Assembly: GCF_964204645.1 (NCBI RefSeq)
Contig: NC_134027.1
Span: 11,892,485-11,956,484, forward strand
DNA: 64,000 nucleotides
DNA from: Tubulanus polymorphus
Taxonomy: Eukaryota; Nemertea; Palaeonemertea; Tubulaniformes; Tubulanidae
Reading direction: 5' to 3'
Shown here: piece by piece, positions 13,801 to 26,400 of the stretch
How the letters are laid out: every line of letters begins with the position of its first letter
Numbering within the stretch: position 1 is the first letter of the stretch
The notes under the pieces: model-generated
The model's database searches: none
The model's input: only the letters and a program-made list of their open reading frames with translations
Told to the model about the DNA's origin: nothing
Translations under genes and position numbers: made by a program

Positions 13801-14136
13801 TTTACTTAATCATTGTAATTATCATGTTTTAATATGCTGTAAGTGCTATGGAACGTTTACATAATATATGGAATAGGCCTGCAATGGCCCTTAATTCCAG
13901 AGAGAAAAAAACATGAAATTTCCAGATATACTATGGCTGACAGAACCCGTCAAATTATAATGATAATAGCCGAAGTATTCCAATGCACCTAAAATGGGCA
14001 TTTCAATATATTAGGCCTATATTATTCCTTCAAACTCACCTTCATCATCAGAATCTGCAGCGAGAAATGCATCTATATCATCTTCCCCGATCATATCGCT
14101 TGCACTTGTCGCAGTTGTCATTGCAGGTTCATCCAT
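1889..14136 (-). CDS. MCM10: MCM10 replication initiation factor, complete, 20 exons
   Basis: Exons, in transcript order: 14136-14040, 13154-13113, 13030-12968, 12628-12236, 11599-11465, 11377-11263, 10680-10518, 9648-9481, 8609-8476, 8028-7948, 7341-7249, 6772-6644, 6567-6488, 6389-6130, 5584-5455, 5205-5048, 4426-4313, 4075-3927, 2467-2425, 1966-1889. All introns are GT-AG, the phases join without a break, and the sum is 875 codons with stop (human MCM10 is about 875 residues). MCM10 binds DNA and links the MCM helicase to polymerase alpha at nuclear replication origins. Visible parts: acidic N-terminus; coiled coil about residues 48-85; OB-fold about 283-420; CCCH zinc finger (C421, C431, C443, H446) ending SYHVQSAYKKASAKR; LGRG motif near 626; C-terminal zinc ribbons C783-C786-C797-H802 and C816-C819-C834-C837. 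The start is the first ATG (14136) of an acidic exon. The last exon reads through a GTAAG to a stop, as expected from the family C-terminus. Family assignment is by remembered alignment; exon ends are inferred. Confidence 0.97.
2536..2813. mobile_element. hAT-like MITE in MCM10 intron 19
   Basis: The left end CAGAGCCGTCGGAA and right end TTCCGACGGCCCTG form terminal inverted repeats of 14 bases with one or two mismatches. The inner sequence has the GGGGGCCCTCCCC stretch typical of non-autonomous hAT-type elements. No open frame and no clear target duplication are seen. Confidence 0.7.
2927..3204. mobile_element. CAGGGTGGCC-family MITE, copy 1
   Basis: The left end CAGGGTGGCCACTT is answered on the right by AGTGGCCGTCCACCCTG, an imperfect terminal inverted repeat. 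The interior repeats 'ccctgac' several times and matches the element at 11922-12215. It lies in MCM10 intron 18. The end sequence is of hAT type; no coding capacity. Confidence 0.65.
4563..4872. repeat. tRNA-like SINE copies (two, opposite strands)
   Basis: Positions about 4783-4872 on the plus strand carry a B-box-like GGTTCAAATCCC preceded by AGTGTGTGGCAGGG (A-box-like region). About 4563-4625 is a worn copy on the minus strand. Related copies are at 10836-10910 (minus), 11045-11140 (plus) and perhaps 17005-17070 (plus). The head resembles a tRNA gene but does not fold into one with paired acceptor ends, so I call these tRNA-derived SINEs and not tRNA genes. Confidence 0.5.
5936..6095 (+). 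repeat. Dispersed 150-bp repeat, copy 1
   Basis: This stretch matches 9036-9190 in the same orientation, sharing CCTTCAGTAACATCTTTCAT and later GGAACAGTTG.CAGCTC. Both copies are in MCM10 introns. No terminal inverted repeat or coding potential is seen. The second copy directly abuts the FLYWCH remnant, so both may belong to one larger element. Confidence 0.55.
8236..8345. mobile_element. Worn copy of the 'CCAGTTCCAC' palindromic MITE
   Basis: It shares TGGGTCCAGTTC, GTTAGAGTTAACTCTGAGTT and the far end AACTGTGGA with the palindromic elements at 35401-35514 and 37036-37150. This copy is more diverged and its right arm is broken. It lies in MCM10 intron 9. Confidence 0.5.
8857..9042 (-). pseudogene. 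FLYWCH-type zinc-finger remnant in MCM10 intron 8
   Basis: The minus strand encodes a stretch with FVYVRQKELSGGVISYEC followed by KGRRNHGCKAKVKVL. This matches the FLYWCH pattern: an aromatic start, Gly before an aromatic-x-Cys, and R-x-x-GCKA. The expected final His-x-His is replaced by EYLGG, so metal binding is probably lost. There are no acceptor or donor sites that would fit it into MCM10 in frame. FLYWCH domains are common in animal genes and in Mutator-like transposons. I take this as a dead fragment carried by a mobile element, with a small chance that it is an alternative exon. Confidence 0.6.
9036..9190 (+). repeat. Dispersed 150-bp repeat, copy 2
   Basis: Partner of 5936-6095 (see there). 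It starts within a few bases of the FLYWCH remnant. Confidence 0.55.
10836..11140. repeat. tRNA-like SINE copies (two) in MCM10 intron 6
   Basis: About 10836-10910 is a minus-strand copy with GGGATTCGAACC (reverse of a B box) and a tail reading TGCCACACTAGACCGAGTG. About 11045-11140 is a plus-strand copy with GGCGTGGCAGG and a mutated B box. They match the copies at 4563-4872. Confidence 0.5.
11922..12215. mobile_element. CAGGGTGGCC-family MITE, copy 2, next to an MCM10 splice donor
   Basis: It starts CAGGGTGGCTACTTTTATTTG and repeats the 'ccctgac' interior of the 2927-3204 copy. The right arm decays at about 12196-12215. The MCM10 exon 4 donor is at 12235, about 20 bases away. Confidence 0.6.
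13432..13727. mobile_element. piggyBac-type MITE, copy 1 (MCM10 intron 1)
   Basis: Both ends are TTAA (13432-13435 and 13724-13727), followed by CCCTT(C/T)CAGTGC and mirrored as GCACTGAAAGGG. TTAA target duplication with CCC-starting terminal repeats is the hallmark of piggyBac elements. Inside, TACACCGCAGTGCGGTGTA forms a near-perfect subterminal palindrome. A second copy in the opposite internal orientation is at 20333-20614. No transposase. Confidence 0.85.
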
Positions 14137-14459
14137 TATATTCCCAACTTGTTCACATCAGATTTTATTTGAATAGATAGGCCTAGCATAAACCTATGAA
14201 GTTCGGACAGAAATAGCTCAACTGAAATAACACAAGAAAAGCTTAATATTCTAATTCATGAACAGGGATGAGAGACATTGCATCGGACACTTTTTATTGT
14301 CTTTTGACATGTTTTTGTAAGGCAATAAACTGAGAACTATCACACAAGGATGGACGCTGATAAAAAGGCTTGCAAATAAACAAAAGAAATGAAAATAAAG
14401 AAAAGAAATTTAAATTCAATTTTAATTTTACATAGAAAAACAAACGTTTTTATAGTATT

Positions 14460-14785
14460 TTGTGATGTTGCCGAGTGTGGAACCAGCGGTCATTATCTTT
14501 CAAAATGTATCTGTAGCAAGACGTTTTTTTATGATTTATTGCAGAATAACCAAACAAAACACAGATACTTTATCAATAACCCCAGTGACTGTATCCCAAA
14601 AAGCCCATCGGCGAGAGCCTGAGTGTCACTGTGTGTGGAGCCAGCGCCCATAAATGACATGTTATCTTTGAAAATGTAGTGTCAGTAATCAAGACATTTA
14701 TTCTCTGATTTATTGCAGAATAACCACTAAAACATTATCAAATAACTCCAGGAACTATATCCCCCGAGCCCATCGGCAAGTGCCT
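14460..14785 (+). repeat. Tandem duplication, about 165 bp unit, two copies
   Basis: The segments about 14460-14620 and 14628-14785 share ordered blocks: GTGTGGAxCCAGCG, TGATTTATTGCAGAATAACC and AGCCCATCGGC. They differ by many substitutions, so the duplication is old. Confidence 0.65.
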
Positions 14786-14823
14786 GGTGAGGAGATCTGT
14801 CAAACTTACTTTATCATAGGCCT

Positions 14824-15307
14824 ATGCCTATTTCAACCCGACTAGAGAGCATTCCGGATGGCCTAGCTCGCTCATTTTTGGTAGTACATACCTGATAAAG
14901 GTCTTAATAGGACCAGAAAGGACAGGCAGAAAATCATCATTTTTTAATCCATTTGAAACTGTATTGAAGGATATCCAAAAAAGTCACTGAAAGGGGTTAA
15001 ATGAAGAAAAGTGACTCCATGATTTGAAAGTTTAACAATATGTTTCCATGCCTACATACCAAACTTGGTAGGCATGGAGACATATTGTTAAACTTTCAAA
15101 TCATGGAGTCTCTTTTATCTCGTGAATCCCTTTCAATAAAGACTTTTCGGATATCCTTCAATACAGTTTAAAGTGGATTAGAAAACAATGTTTAAGGTCG
15201 GCTGCCAATGCATTCTGGTCCTAAAAAGACTTTTATCGGGTATGTACTACCAAAACCGACTGAGCTAGGCCACCCGGAATGCTCTCAAGTCGAGTTGAAA
15301 TAGACAT
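14824..15307. mobile_element. Long foldback (hairpin) element, copy 1
   Basis: The two halves are reverse complements almost end to end: GCCTATTTCAACCCGACT at the left is answered by AGTCGAGTTGAAATAGAC at the right, and the centre is the paired CCATGCCTAC / GTAGGCATGG. A second copy is at 59220-59717. It has no coding capacity. The full-length inverted repeat fits a non-autonomous foldback transposon. Confidence 0.8.
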
Positions 15308-16466
15308 TACACTCTAAAAAGACGTCAACACTAACCTGCTAACAAACAGTCAGTATAGTGAGTAGTTAGTGAGAGTGTACTTTGGACGTGGGCAATTTCA
15401 GGTAAAATAAGATGGCGGGAACATAGTACGGGAAGGGATGATATATACCTATACCTGATATACAGTATCTATCTATTGATGAGCTTTAGCGAGCGTAGGC
15501 TATCTCGCAAGAGGTAGAAAGTTCGTTTTTGCAGTCATTCATTCAGACATTGATATTCAGAATTAGCGCTTTCCATTTCCGGGTTGAAGACCAATAGGTG
15601 CTGCCCCCTCAGCGATATGTATTCGCTTCCCTGTGCACGACTCACAGCACGTGAGAGGGCGGGTCATGACAGTTCTTAGCTCGAAGGAATTTCGCGAAAT
15701 TTGAAATTAAGTAGGCCTAGGCCTATCTCACCTTGGATTAATCATTTCACCTCCATTCAAATCTCACAGTGTGATACAAAATCAATGACAAGTTGTACAA
15801 GCAAGAAATCTGACATAGGCCTACTTCCATGCAAGTGGCCAGATATTCTTAATAATTGAGCACGAATTTGCGACTGAAACATTAAGACACCTCAAATGAT
15901 CACACAACTGAATACTGATATTTTATAAGAATATGATTTTGTATTTCATTTCCCAATACATGTATCGACTTTTATAACATAAATCATAAAATACTAATGA
16001 AATGGTACAATACTACACTGTGTTAAACAGATAAATGCTTATATAATCATAAACTGGATATTATGCACCGACAGTCTACCACACAAAGAGCATATCTTAC
16101 GGAGGGAAAAATGAATGATGATTTACTTCATTTTGTTATGATTTCCTTTTACTAAATCTGATGTCTTCTTGTAATTATTCACATTTTGAGCTAACCTTCC
16201 CACGGTGATTTAGGACCAAAGAATTGCCACATCAACACGAAACACCCCAACCAATGACCGTGATGTGTCCTCCAAAACCTACAACCAATTTATATAGATA
16301 TCTAGATGCATACAGCACAAGAAGTCGAGAGTCCACAAAGAAAAACCTAACATCGTCCATCTGCAAAAACGGCATATTTGAGACAATGGAGCACCCATCT
16401 CTGATGGAGCATCTGAAAAGCTAGAAAATAATGTAATAGCAAGTACTCCGGTTATAAAAGGCAATA

Positions 16467-16640
16467 CAGTGGAACCTCGTTACAGCGATCTTCTAGAGAC
16501 TAGAAAATATGTTCGTTATAACCGATAGCTCGTCATATCCAGTATGAAATGAATTACATCGTCTTACTTAGGATGAAATTCTATGTTATATATATCCAAT
16601 GAATCGTTGTATCAGAGCTCATTAAAACGAGGTTCCACTT
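16467..16640. mobile_element. pogo/mariner-type MITE, 174 bp, TA target duplication
   Basis: CAGTGGAACCTCGTTA at the left is matched by AACGAGGTTCCACTT at the right. The element is flanked by TA at 16465-16466 and 16641-16642. A CAGTGGAACCTCG start and TA duplication are typical of pogo/Tigger elements. No open frame. Confidence 0.85.
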
Positions 16641-17437
16641 TAATAGTTGAAGCTAATCTAAAATAGTATTATGATACAGTTGATTAATGTAAGACTTTCA
16701 ATTTATCATGACAGAAACGAGAACAAACGCAATGTCTATATTCTTTGCCTGCCATCGTTCCGCCATTGCTCCCGAACACGAAACTCGCCGCCACCAGCCC
16801 CCTGGCCTCATGACGCGTGATATCATTACTGGCACTTTTGCGCATGACGTCATATATCAACTTGTGAAATACTTCCTTGTTCGCTAAAATATTCGCTGAT
16901 TGGTCCACTAAACGGGAAATCCAACAAAAGTCAAATGTTGTTTTTACAAGCGCTATGTTTGGTCCAACTGGATTCTGGTCGGCTGGAAACGATTCCAAGT
17001 CGTGAGGTCAAGGGGTTTGGGGAACAGCTTTAGCGTAGTGGGTTCTTGAATCCCTTGACGGGTGAAGATGATATTCATTCTAGCACTACCTTGAATAGAA
17101 TCCAATACAACTTACTATTTACTGGTACTGGTATAAAACATATGTCAGCATGGATTGCTATAAGTTGAGCTAATTACTTAATTTGATGATACAATTTTTA
17201 CTATTTTCTACATTGCCCTAACACAGTTACAAGAAACAATCAGTTTAAACCCACCCACAAGTAATCCACTTAATCCGGATCATATTGGTTGCGTGGTGAG
17301 AAATCCGGAGTGGTGTTTGAAGCGTACTATGAATACAGCCCGAATCAACTGAAAATCCTGATTAAGCAAGTTCGACTTTTTCGTTCAAATGCAAATTATC
17401 GATCATTTCGCATCTTCAGTTTTTTGTTTCTTTTTGT

Positions 17438-20400
17438 TCACGGGTCGATGAAAGAAACCATGATGTAACGCGTGCCGTTGGTTGTTCGTAGTCCCTCGTG
17501 GTAATGAGTCAATCGACCGGGATGCAGTAACGCCCATCCCTGACGAGTATTCCTCACGGCGCAATCGTAACGAATAAATCGAGCTCCGCCTCCCTGAAAA
17601 TTACACAAGATAAAAAAATTAACACCTTCGAATCAAATCGGAAATGTTCAAATTCGATCGAAGTCATGTTTTTAAAATTGAATTGAAACCAGTCTCTTCA
17701 GAAGTCGCAGAAAAAAGGAAGTTTTGGAACACCATCTAGTTATGTCCCAGGTGCAGTACTGAAGTCTCCAGTGCAGTGCTAATTTAAGAATGTCCCGAAT
17801 GTGGTATTTAGTTACATATGCTTCCTCGATACCTAGTACGCATTATTTGAGGGGTTATGTGCGAGTTGATGGGCACTACGTCATCAATATTATTACAATC
17901 ACAATTGTAAATTTTGGCATTTGTTTCGTAATTAACTATATTTCATAACTCTTATTTCTTTTGGACATATTTTGATCATTATTTTTGAGAGGATGTGCAC
18001 TACATCACTAATATATGGGGCTAGACTGGTCAATTCAATTATCGATATATTCAAATCCAAATAACTTTACTACGGAAGCCCCTAGGTGACATACGAGAAA
18101 TTTTTTTCACAATTTTGACTTAAGTCGAATTTCTGAATTTCGACTTAATAAGTCGAAATTGTGAAAAAGTTTTCTCGTATGTCACCTAGGGGCTTCCGTA
18201 CTTTACTGATCCTTAATATTATATAATTTGTATAAAAGGCCTACATTATGAAAATAAAACTCGAAATTCGACTTAATTAACACGAAATTCCACTTATTAT
18301 GTCGAAATTCGAAATTGTGAAAAAGTTTTCTCGTATGTCACCGCAATTACCGCAATATTTTTATATGTGTTATTTTTCAAGGCATCAATAAACTTTCAAG
18401 TTAGTTTTCTTGTACATCCCTCAAACTTTCGGTTTCTTTTTCTCAAATAAGGGGAGAGAGAGCCAGAGAAGAACCTGCAAAGAAACTGTATACGTTTTGA
18501 AATTCACCTCGTAGTCAACATTTGCTCTATTCAGAGCCATATTCAACGTGTAAGTGGAAGAATCATGATGAGGTCTGAGGAGCGGTTGTTCAGTCGGTTT
18601 GTACCTCACGAGGAAATTCATCACGGCTTGAGGTGGCTGAAAATACATATACGGAGAACCTTGGTTAATCTGTCCCTGGTTTAACCATATATCGTCAACC
18701 TCCGCTATACTGCCCACATTGGTGCAGAATGTATTTGGCGGTATAGAGAGTATGGTGGTATCTCGGGGGTGTTTTACTATGCATTGGTATAGAGATGTAC
18801 ATCGAGAAAACCTGGCCGTAGGCGGGGGTACAGCTTGGAATTAAATTGACGAGTTAATATTGGGGTATATTGGGGGTTGACTGTGTAAGTGTTAAATCCA
18901 TACTATCTTAACGCCTTGCCCATGATTATTACGAAGGCACGACCCAGTCGGCAACCATACACTGAAACCCCCCTCAAATAGCCCGATTACAATCAGACGA
19001 GTGTCAAATGTAGACTTACATCATGAAAATACCCAGTGTAGACTTTTTGTTGAAGCGGTTGAATATAGCGACGCAGAAATTCCAGCCAATGTCTGTCATA
19101 CATGATTTGATTCATGTGTATATCGACTGTGGGTACATTCTCATAACCAGTCGCTAATCGAACATCCTGTATATAAACAAAGAAAACCCATCGAACCCAC
19201 GAATCAGAATTGAAATCACGTCGATCTAACGTACCTCATTTTTGCTGCCCGACCATTTTCCGTAATTTTCCATCTCTTCGATCAGATCCCAGCAATATTT
19301 CGGAGTAACGACGGGAAGCCAATAAACATCGGGACACGGCTGAAATTGAGTATTTCAATCTTGTGATGATTAGAATTATGCCTAGTGGCCTAAAATACCC
19401 CCCGGACCACATATCTGCAACCCGTTATGAAAATCTCCTTCGTTTAGAAGTTAATCCGAAATTGCCTGTTTTCATATATTCAGTAACCCCTGGTGGCCAA
19501 ATGAAAAATTGTGTGACCTTGAAAATTTGCACAGGGGTGTGTATCATTCCATGGGCTGTATATATGCAACACATCTTCGTAATGAAATATATTACGTTTA
19601 CAAGGTGATCTGATATCGTCACTTTTCAAGTATTCAGCAACCCCTGGTGGCCACATGGCTACACTTCTTTTGAGGGGTTTAACAATTTCAATTGAAACTG
19701 ACGTTAGTCAACTTGACAGGGCAGCTATAAATACCATGGGCCTTATGGAAATAAACGTGTCCTGCTAAAGAAATAGGCCTATAAGATATATCAACCATAC
19801 CTGTTTTGGTACAAATTTGTCTTTCAAACTTTCATGATATTCACTGTGTATATATTTCATTTCCCATTCCTACAAATTATTGTAAGGCATAACTATTCAT
19901 ATTTATCAACCTCCGGTACAGGGATTCAAATTTGAGATGGTATTATTTCGGTTCATACGAGTGGGTCTCAAACAAAGGTTCAAATTTTCAGTGAAATGCC
20001 TCATCAGGCGCGCATCCAGGGGGTAATTTTGAAGAACTTGTAACATCCCAAGAGAGCACTTTGAATTGATGTCCAAAAAGGCAATATCAGGTGCACTCCT
20101 GCCCTCAAATGCACCAATTGTTTTGTTGACAAAATGAACGAGGGATCCGAGGACACAGTGCCCACTGACAATGTGAAAATTTGATTATTCAACACCCCCA
20201 GGGAACAAATATAGTAATCGATGAACTTGAAACTCGCCATAATTGTAAAACTTGCCATGGGATAGAAATTCGCATTTGAATTTTGTTACAAAATATGCTA
20301 CATTGATACCAATATATACGGAAATGTAGCATTTAACCCTTTCAGTGCTGACTAATTAATACCCTAGTGCTGGAGATTTTTGAAAATTTTAAAAAATTCC

Positions 20401-23400
20401 ACCCTAGTGTGTTGAATAACGGGAATACCACTCTAGTGCGTCTACACCGCGGTGTGGTGTATCGTTAGTTACTAGTATTTCACTGTTTGACAGGTGCTGC
20501 CATTTATCAAGAGATAATTACTTATTACATCAATACACCGCTGTGCGGTGTACTAGCAAAATCTATCACTGATTTATACACCGCACTGTGGTGTAGACGC
20601 ACTGAAAGGGTTAAACAGGGTAACGTAAAGCAAAGCACACAACACCTGCTTCCATGCCGTATCACGGCGGAATATCTTCTTGGGGATGTGAGGGACAACA
20701 ATGGCTGCCAGTCGGCCATTTTGATTCTGAACAGGCCAGTTTTTGGGCTAGACGTATCGGCCCCACTCCGCGCGGGTGCGCCACCGCACGGGATTTACGC
20801 GAAGCAGCAAACACAAACATGGCCACTCTCTCAATTTTCAATGATAGAAATCGTGTGTGCATTTCAATTATTTCGGCTGTTAGGGTTTTAAGGCACAATA
20901 TAAGTTGATGATGTGATATGGCGATGTTAATTAATGATAATTCCGCAGTGAAGCTAGTACTCAGTCAGCAAACTACACAAGATACTCACCGGTCTATTAT
21001 CAAAAATTTGATATAAATCGGGATGTTTCGGTGATAGGTCGTAGTTCTCAATGTTGATCAGGTGTCCGTATGAATTGACATTCGTCAAGTACATGAACAT
21101 TCCCTATTTAACAGGTACAAAAAATAAATTTCAAGTTTTTTTAAGTTGATAATTTTTTTTTGTTTTACGCAGTTACATCACAAAAAATTTCCTAAATTGG
21201 AAAATCGAACTAGTCGGAAGCAATTACTGGGTACAGAATTTTCCAGTTCATTTTCATATCAAATCAGATTCCCTTAGTTGGTCGAGTAGTTGATATATTG
21301 TTACTTATAAAAATAAGAATAACTCGGACCAATGAGAGAAAGTTTTGAAAATTGTCAAAGGATCGACAAGGATCGACAGTAACCGGAGCTGGGTTTCATA
21401 GATGTGCAAGAATAATAGTCCCTGGGAACATTTTGAAATTTGTCTGTTATAACTATGGTTTCTCGTTGTTACTATGGTGGTTGTCACCCCGATTGAGGAT
21501 TTACCCCAAGGGATAACTTTCATACTCAGTCTATGTAACCGGGCCTTGGTTTGTTAGTTTTCTCTGCGGAAGGTAATCCTACAGAGCTAAGACGTCATTT
21601 ATGCAAAGTAGGTTCAACTGGATTTTCATTTTCTTCATTGAACTTTTTCAGTAAATGTCACCAAATTTGACTCACAAGACGTAGTCTTAGTTGGAAATTT
21701 TTTAAAGTTGGACTTGCTTTGCCGCACCCAACCTTTCCGGCTTTAGGCAAGTTTTACTGTATTTTGATAACTTCTATTTACTATACCCTAACTAAGCTTT
21801 TCTATAGTACATTACAACGTATACACAATGAAATGTTCCAATACAAATTATGTAAGCGCACACAAGTACAACTTCAAGTTTTAATAGATAGACAATGATG
21901 GGCAAATGGATTTTTCTCCCTCAGGTAATTTACCTAAGTCGATTTCTACAGGAATCATATTTCAGATAAGCTGGAAAAATGGATCATACATTATTTTCTT
22001 ACCTTTTTGCGTAGATTTGAAGCAAATGCTAAATGGGCGTCCCAGCCATCCTTCGAGTAAATGCCTTTCATTTTAGCGAGTTTATGTCCTTGGATCAGGT
22101 AAGAAACACTGATATACGGTACATTCCACAGCCCTCTAAAAATCACCAATAAACACTAGCATAAAAGCAGATGAGGGTTAATTGTGCTGGTACCAAGTTT
22201 CACACATACAGACCTGACTATTCTGGAATTTCCATTTCAGAGTAGTTTTCACCACTAATTGGAATTATTTGGCATGAATAGTTGAAAAGTCATTCTGATT
22301 TTGAGAGTACTTCGAAAGTTTTGGGAGTAGTTGAAGTCTTAAAAGAGTAGCGAACTACCTGGTGATCTCAAATTGTAGTGGTGGTAGTCAGGTCTGCTCA
22401 TGGCTAGTCATATCAAGATGCTTTACGGAATGTTGGGTTTGACTCAATCATTTTATTTTACCTTCAATTCTCCTTACCTAAGTGTGAAATTCAACTCACA
22501 ACTGTGGGGACTTAACTAGGGATAATGTTTAAAAGTCGACTTTGGATTTGCAGAACTGGTACTCGCAAATGATTGTATCAAAATATACCACAAGTTTTTT
22601 AGCCTAAAATACACAGATGCCATAAAGTTTCGCCCAATAAACCAAGGCCCAATGTAAATAATAATAGTGTGTCCGTTATATAGCACAGGTATCCCAACCA
22701 AAGTCAGTTCAAATGCGTTACAAATTTGGTATTATTACCCCCAGCCTATAACTCCATTCCATGTATCAATCATCTCTCCTTGGGGAGAAGTTGCATCCAA
22801 GCAACTACTGTACTAACGCTCAGGAGTCATCCATCAGGCCAGGTACCCAGATTTCCTCCTGGGTGGAGAGAGGCAATGAGGATATATGTCTTGCCTGAGG
22901 ACACTACGGAAATGTACGTCGTAGTCTCCCTTCCTAAAACCACTTATGGAGATCACTGACCATCTCTATCCAACTGCTGTTGAATTTTTTCAACCAGCTT
23001 TGGTCAGTTATTTTTGATGAGCATTTCTTAATCTGGCATGCAGTAAACAAATCTTTCACTTACTGCTAAAATGATTTTCCACAGTTGCTGTATTAGCCTC
23101 TAGAGTCAACTTTCTCTACTTGATTCTCTAGTACTTCATTAAATGCAGCATTGATTAGAAGTACAATTCCTTTGGCGGTCTTAAGCGATAAGCGGTACGC
23201 CCCAACTTAAATTTCTTACACTATGTTTCCGCTCACGATATCCATGTAATCCTCGGATCGCCGGTAGAATTCTGCCTTCGTAATGCCTCCCCAGAAGTTC
23301 GACCACATTCGGCCGCGACGCACCAACAACGGGGCGATTATCGATCTGCAAAATACAACAGATTTCAACAGCATCAATGAAACCCGCTCCATGGGTTGGA

Positions 23401-26400
23401 AGCGTCGAGCTAGAAGCGATATTTGATTACTAATCACCTGTTCTGTTCGATGAGAAGTTGAAGCGTGTTAGGATTCGTGAACTGCGCCTCAGAGTCGACG
23501 ACGAATAGATATTGACATTGCCGCGTTGTACATGCATCGCTGAAACAAATATAACAAAATTGTAAATAGATTAGATGGTTTAAGATTCTGGACTGGGATA
23601 ACCAATTTCAAAGTCGTAGTACAATATTCTAGTTGTGAACTCAAGAGATCACGAGCAAATAATGCTTTTAAGGGACCACGATAGGGGGTCTGTGAAAAAT
23701 GCAAACAAATGCGTACAAAAGTGAAAAGTACAGCTACCTACAAGAGGGGTCAGAAATCGGCAGATAAATGGATGGTCCCTAATCGCAGTGCCTTCTAAAC
23801 TATTTATAACTTTTTACTTCGTATGCAAGGGACTAGGACCAAGAACAAGCAATTTTTGAAAATTTTCAAATGTAAATGATCTTTCCCTTCGTACTCTTCT
23901 GCAGTTTCATTACATTGCAGAGGACAATGCTAAGGGGCCAGTTTTAAAAGTCAATTTTAACACAATTGCACACCAGCAATAATTTAATTACGGTACCTTC
24001 CAGGTTAAAGTCAAAAGTAATCAATAAAACCTGAGTCTAAACATTCTCTTGAATTCACAGCAGTGTCAGTCATACTTACATGGCTTTATTGCGAGCAGTT
24101 TCTTCATCGAAATCTACAACCGTGAACGAATTGTACTCGGGTTTATAATCTCTAATGAATTCATTGACGACGTCCATTTGTTTGCGAATCTGTCAAAGAG
24201 AAAATAAAGCAACGATAAACACTGAAATGTGATAAAAAAAGTCCTACACTGGAAAACGCTGAAAATTTACGTGATATAAATAATTCTGTAAATTCATATA
24301 AAAAACTGAGAACTTGAAAAGTTATTTCACACAAATATCCGGTGCGGGTTCTTAAAAATTGATCACCAGTTAACACAGGTCAGTTCTTTTCTAGAGATAT
24401 GATACGAGATAGTATGCGGTATCTTATATCTTGTATGTCATCTGAGGTCTTCCACGTTTCGGCAAAAAATGTGCGCGCCTTATACTATGTAAGTTTTTAT
24501 GTACCTTGCAATGGAGATAGATGTCTAATTTTGACTTGGGATAAGCTAAATTAACCAGTCGCTTGAAGAAAATCTCTAAGAACGGAGTCGGAAATTCGAT
24601 GAAAACAGACATCTGCACAGTCGGATAGTCCTCTTCCTGGGAAATATGAAAGTATTCACATACGGAACTTAATAATTAACTAATCACGGCATACAGTGAA
24701 TTTCATCTCATTCTCGGTATCTACCACTGTAGTAGTTTTCACCACAATACGACCTCTAAAGTAATTGAAAATGAACTAGAAATTATTCTCATTTCAAGAA
24801 TATTACCTGTATGATCATTTTGGTTGCAATTGAGCTCTTAAAATAGTAAATCAAATAGTAGTGTCAAGTCTGCATTCTGGTAAGCAGAAAGATTTATACA
24901 TAGATGGCCAAAATTTCTGTAGTTACTAAAAACCTATGACAAGTGGTTTCCGAGTTAGGATTTAACTCATTTGACTGGTTGCGAGTTCGCAGAATTCTAC
25001 TGACATAATCAAAATTTGAGTAAAAATTCGTGAAATTCATCCTTTCTACTTTACCTTTAAACCTTTCAGACTTCGTTTCTCTTCATTACAGATGAGACAG
25101 TTGTGGACAGGAGTCCATGATTTTGCCAGGTAATTCGCCAAACTGTTGAATTCAGGCTGAAATAGATCGACAGAAGTCAAATACAGACCATCGCGATGTA
25201 ATGATCTGAAGTGAAACTCGTTTTCGTTCTACACAAGGTCTTCGCCAGATATATATACCTGTCAAAATTGGAACATCCGAAATAATCAGCCAGTCCAACT
25301 CAAGTGGCGCCGCAGGGGGACTTGGGGGCCCACCCCCCAAAAATTTTGAATTTCGGCCACAATTTAAGTGCTTTTAAGAGCACTTGGGGTCAGAGGAATG
25401 GATAAGTATAAAACCTGTCTGAATGTGAACAATGATAGAAATTAATGAAAAAAACAATGAAGCTTAATTTAACTGAGATCTAAGTATGTATATATTTATC
25501 TATCATTTACTAGGACTTTCGGGGGGTTGAGCAATGTCACTAGACACTCCTCTAGGCACTGATATACATAACAGCAGTACTTCCATACCATGATAGGTGC
25601 AGAAGCTATTTTTAAGTTTGCAGGCTACAGTATCATGACATACATACGTACTCCACAAGGGGTTATCATTTATTTATTGTAAAGGGTCAGATGGATGCAT
25701 AATAAACAAAACGCCTGCTATGTTTATACAGCCTGTCATTTTTGAGAAAATCTTCAGATTCTGACCCGTCTTGACCAAACTTTCAGTTTTTCATTTTCTC
25801 CCCGTTGTAAATGACGGGTAGGACGGGTGCTGGCTGAGACCCTGGTTCTACAGTACACAGCACTCAAATCGGATCTTTTCGGACTGTGAAAATCTGTCGG
25901 TCATTCAAAGCTAGATCCGAGATTAATGGTATATACCTGTCATTCATTGGCTCCGAAAATATTTCAACATCCGAGTTAAACAGTAGATCGGATCCAACTT
26001 CGATAAAAATCGATATCAATCATATGAGAAATCAAAAATCACCTTTATCGGTCCATTTCCGTGAACAACAACAGGAGTCGAACCGGTTCTGGTATTATAC
26101 AAAAACCCATTTTCGTCTTCGAATTTCAGAGTCACTTCATCTGCAAAATAAACACGAACACAAATTAACAGACAACAATGAAAATATCAGATGAAATTTT
26201 TGCGAGTGCCGACGAAAATAATCATGATCCGCACCAAAAGCTCCATGTAGGTTCTGAAAAATTTCTGCCTTCGTGTCGAGTTTTATGTTCAGTTGATCCT
26301 GCAATTAAGAATTCATTGATTGGGAAACATCCATTACAGGTTTTAGTGGGGCGACCACCCCTTTCATTTTTTCATCCGACCCTCTGAAAATCAGCCAAAA

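Larger units (their letters stand above)
14137..17437. other. Intergenic region between PLOD 3' end and MCM10 5' end
   Basis: No gene recognised. It holds a tandem duplication (14460-14785), a foldback element (14824-15307) and a pogo-type MITE (16467-16640). The MCM10 promoter should lie just above 14136. No TATA box is obvious there. The stretch 15310-16460 shows nothing I can name. Confidence 0.6.

Noticed and set aside
20487-20908. Overlapping frames of 78-134 codons around 20500-20900
   Set aside because: They partly lie in the piggyBac MITE and inside a PLOD intron, with no motif recognised.
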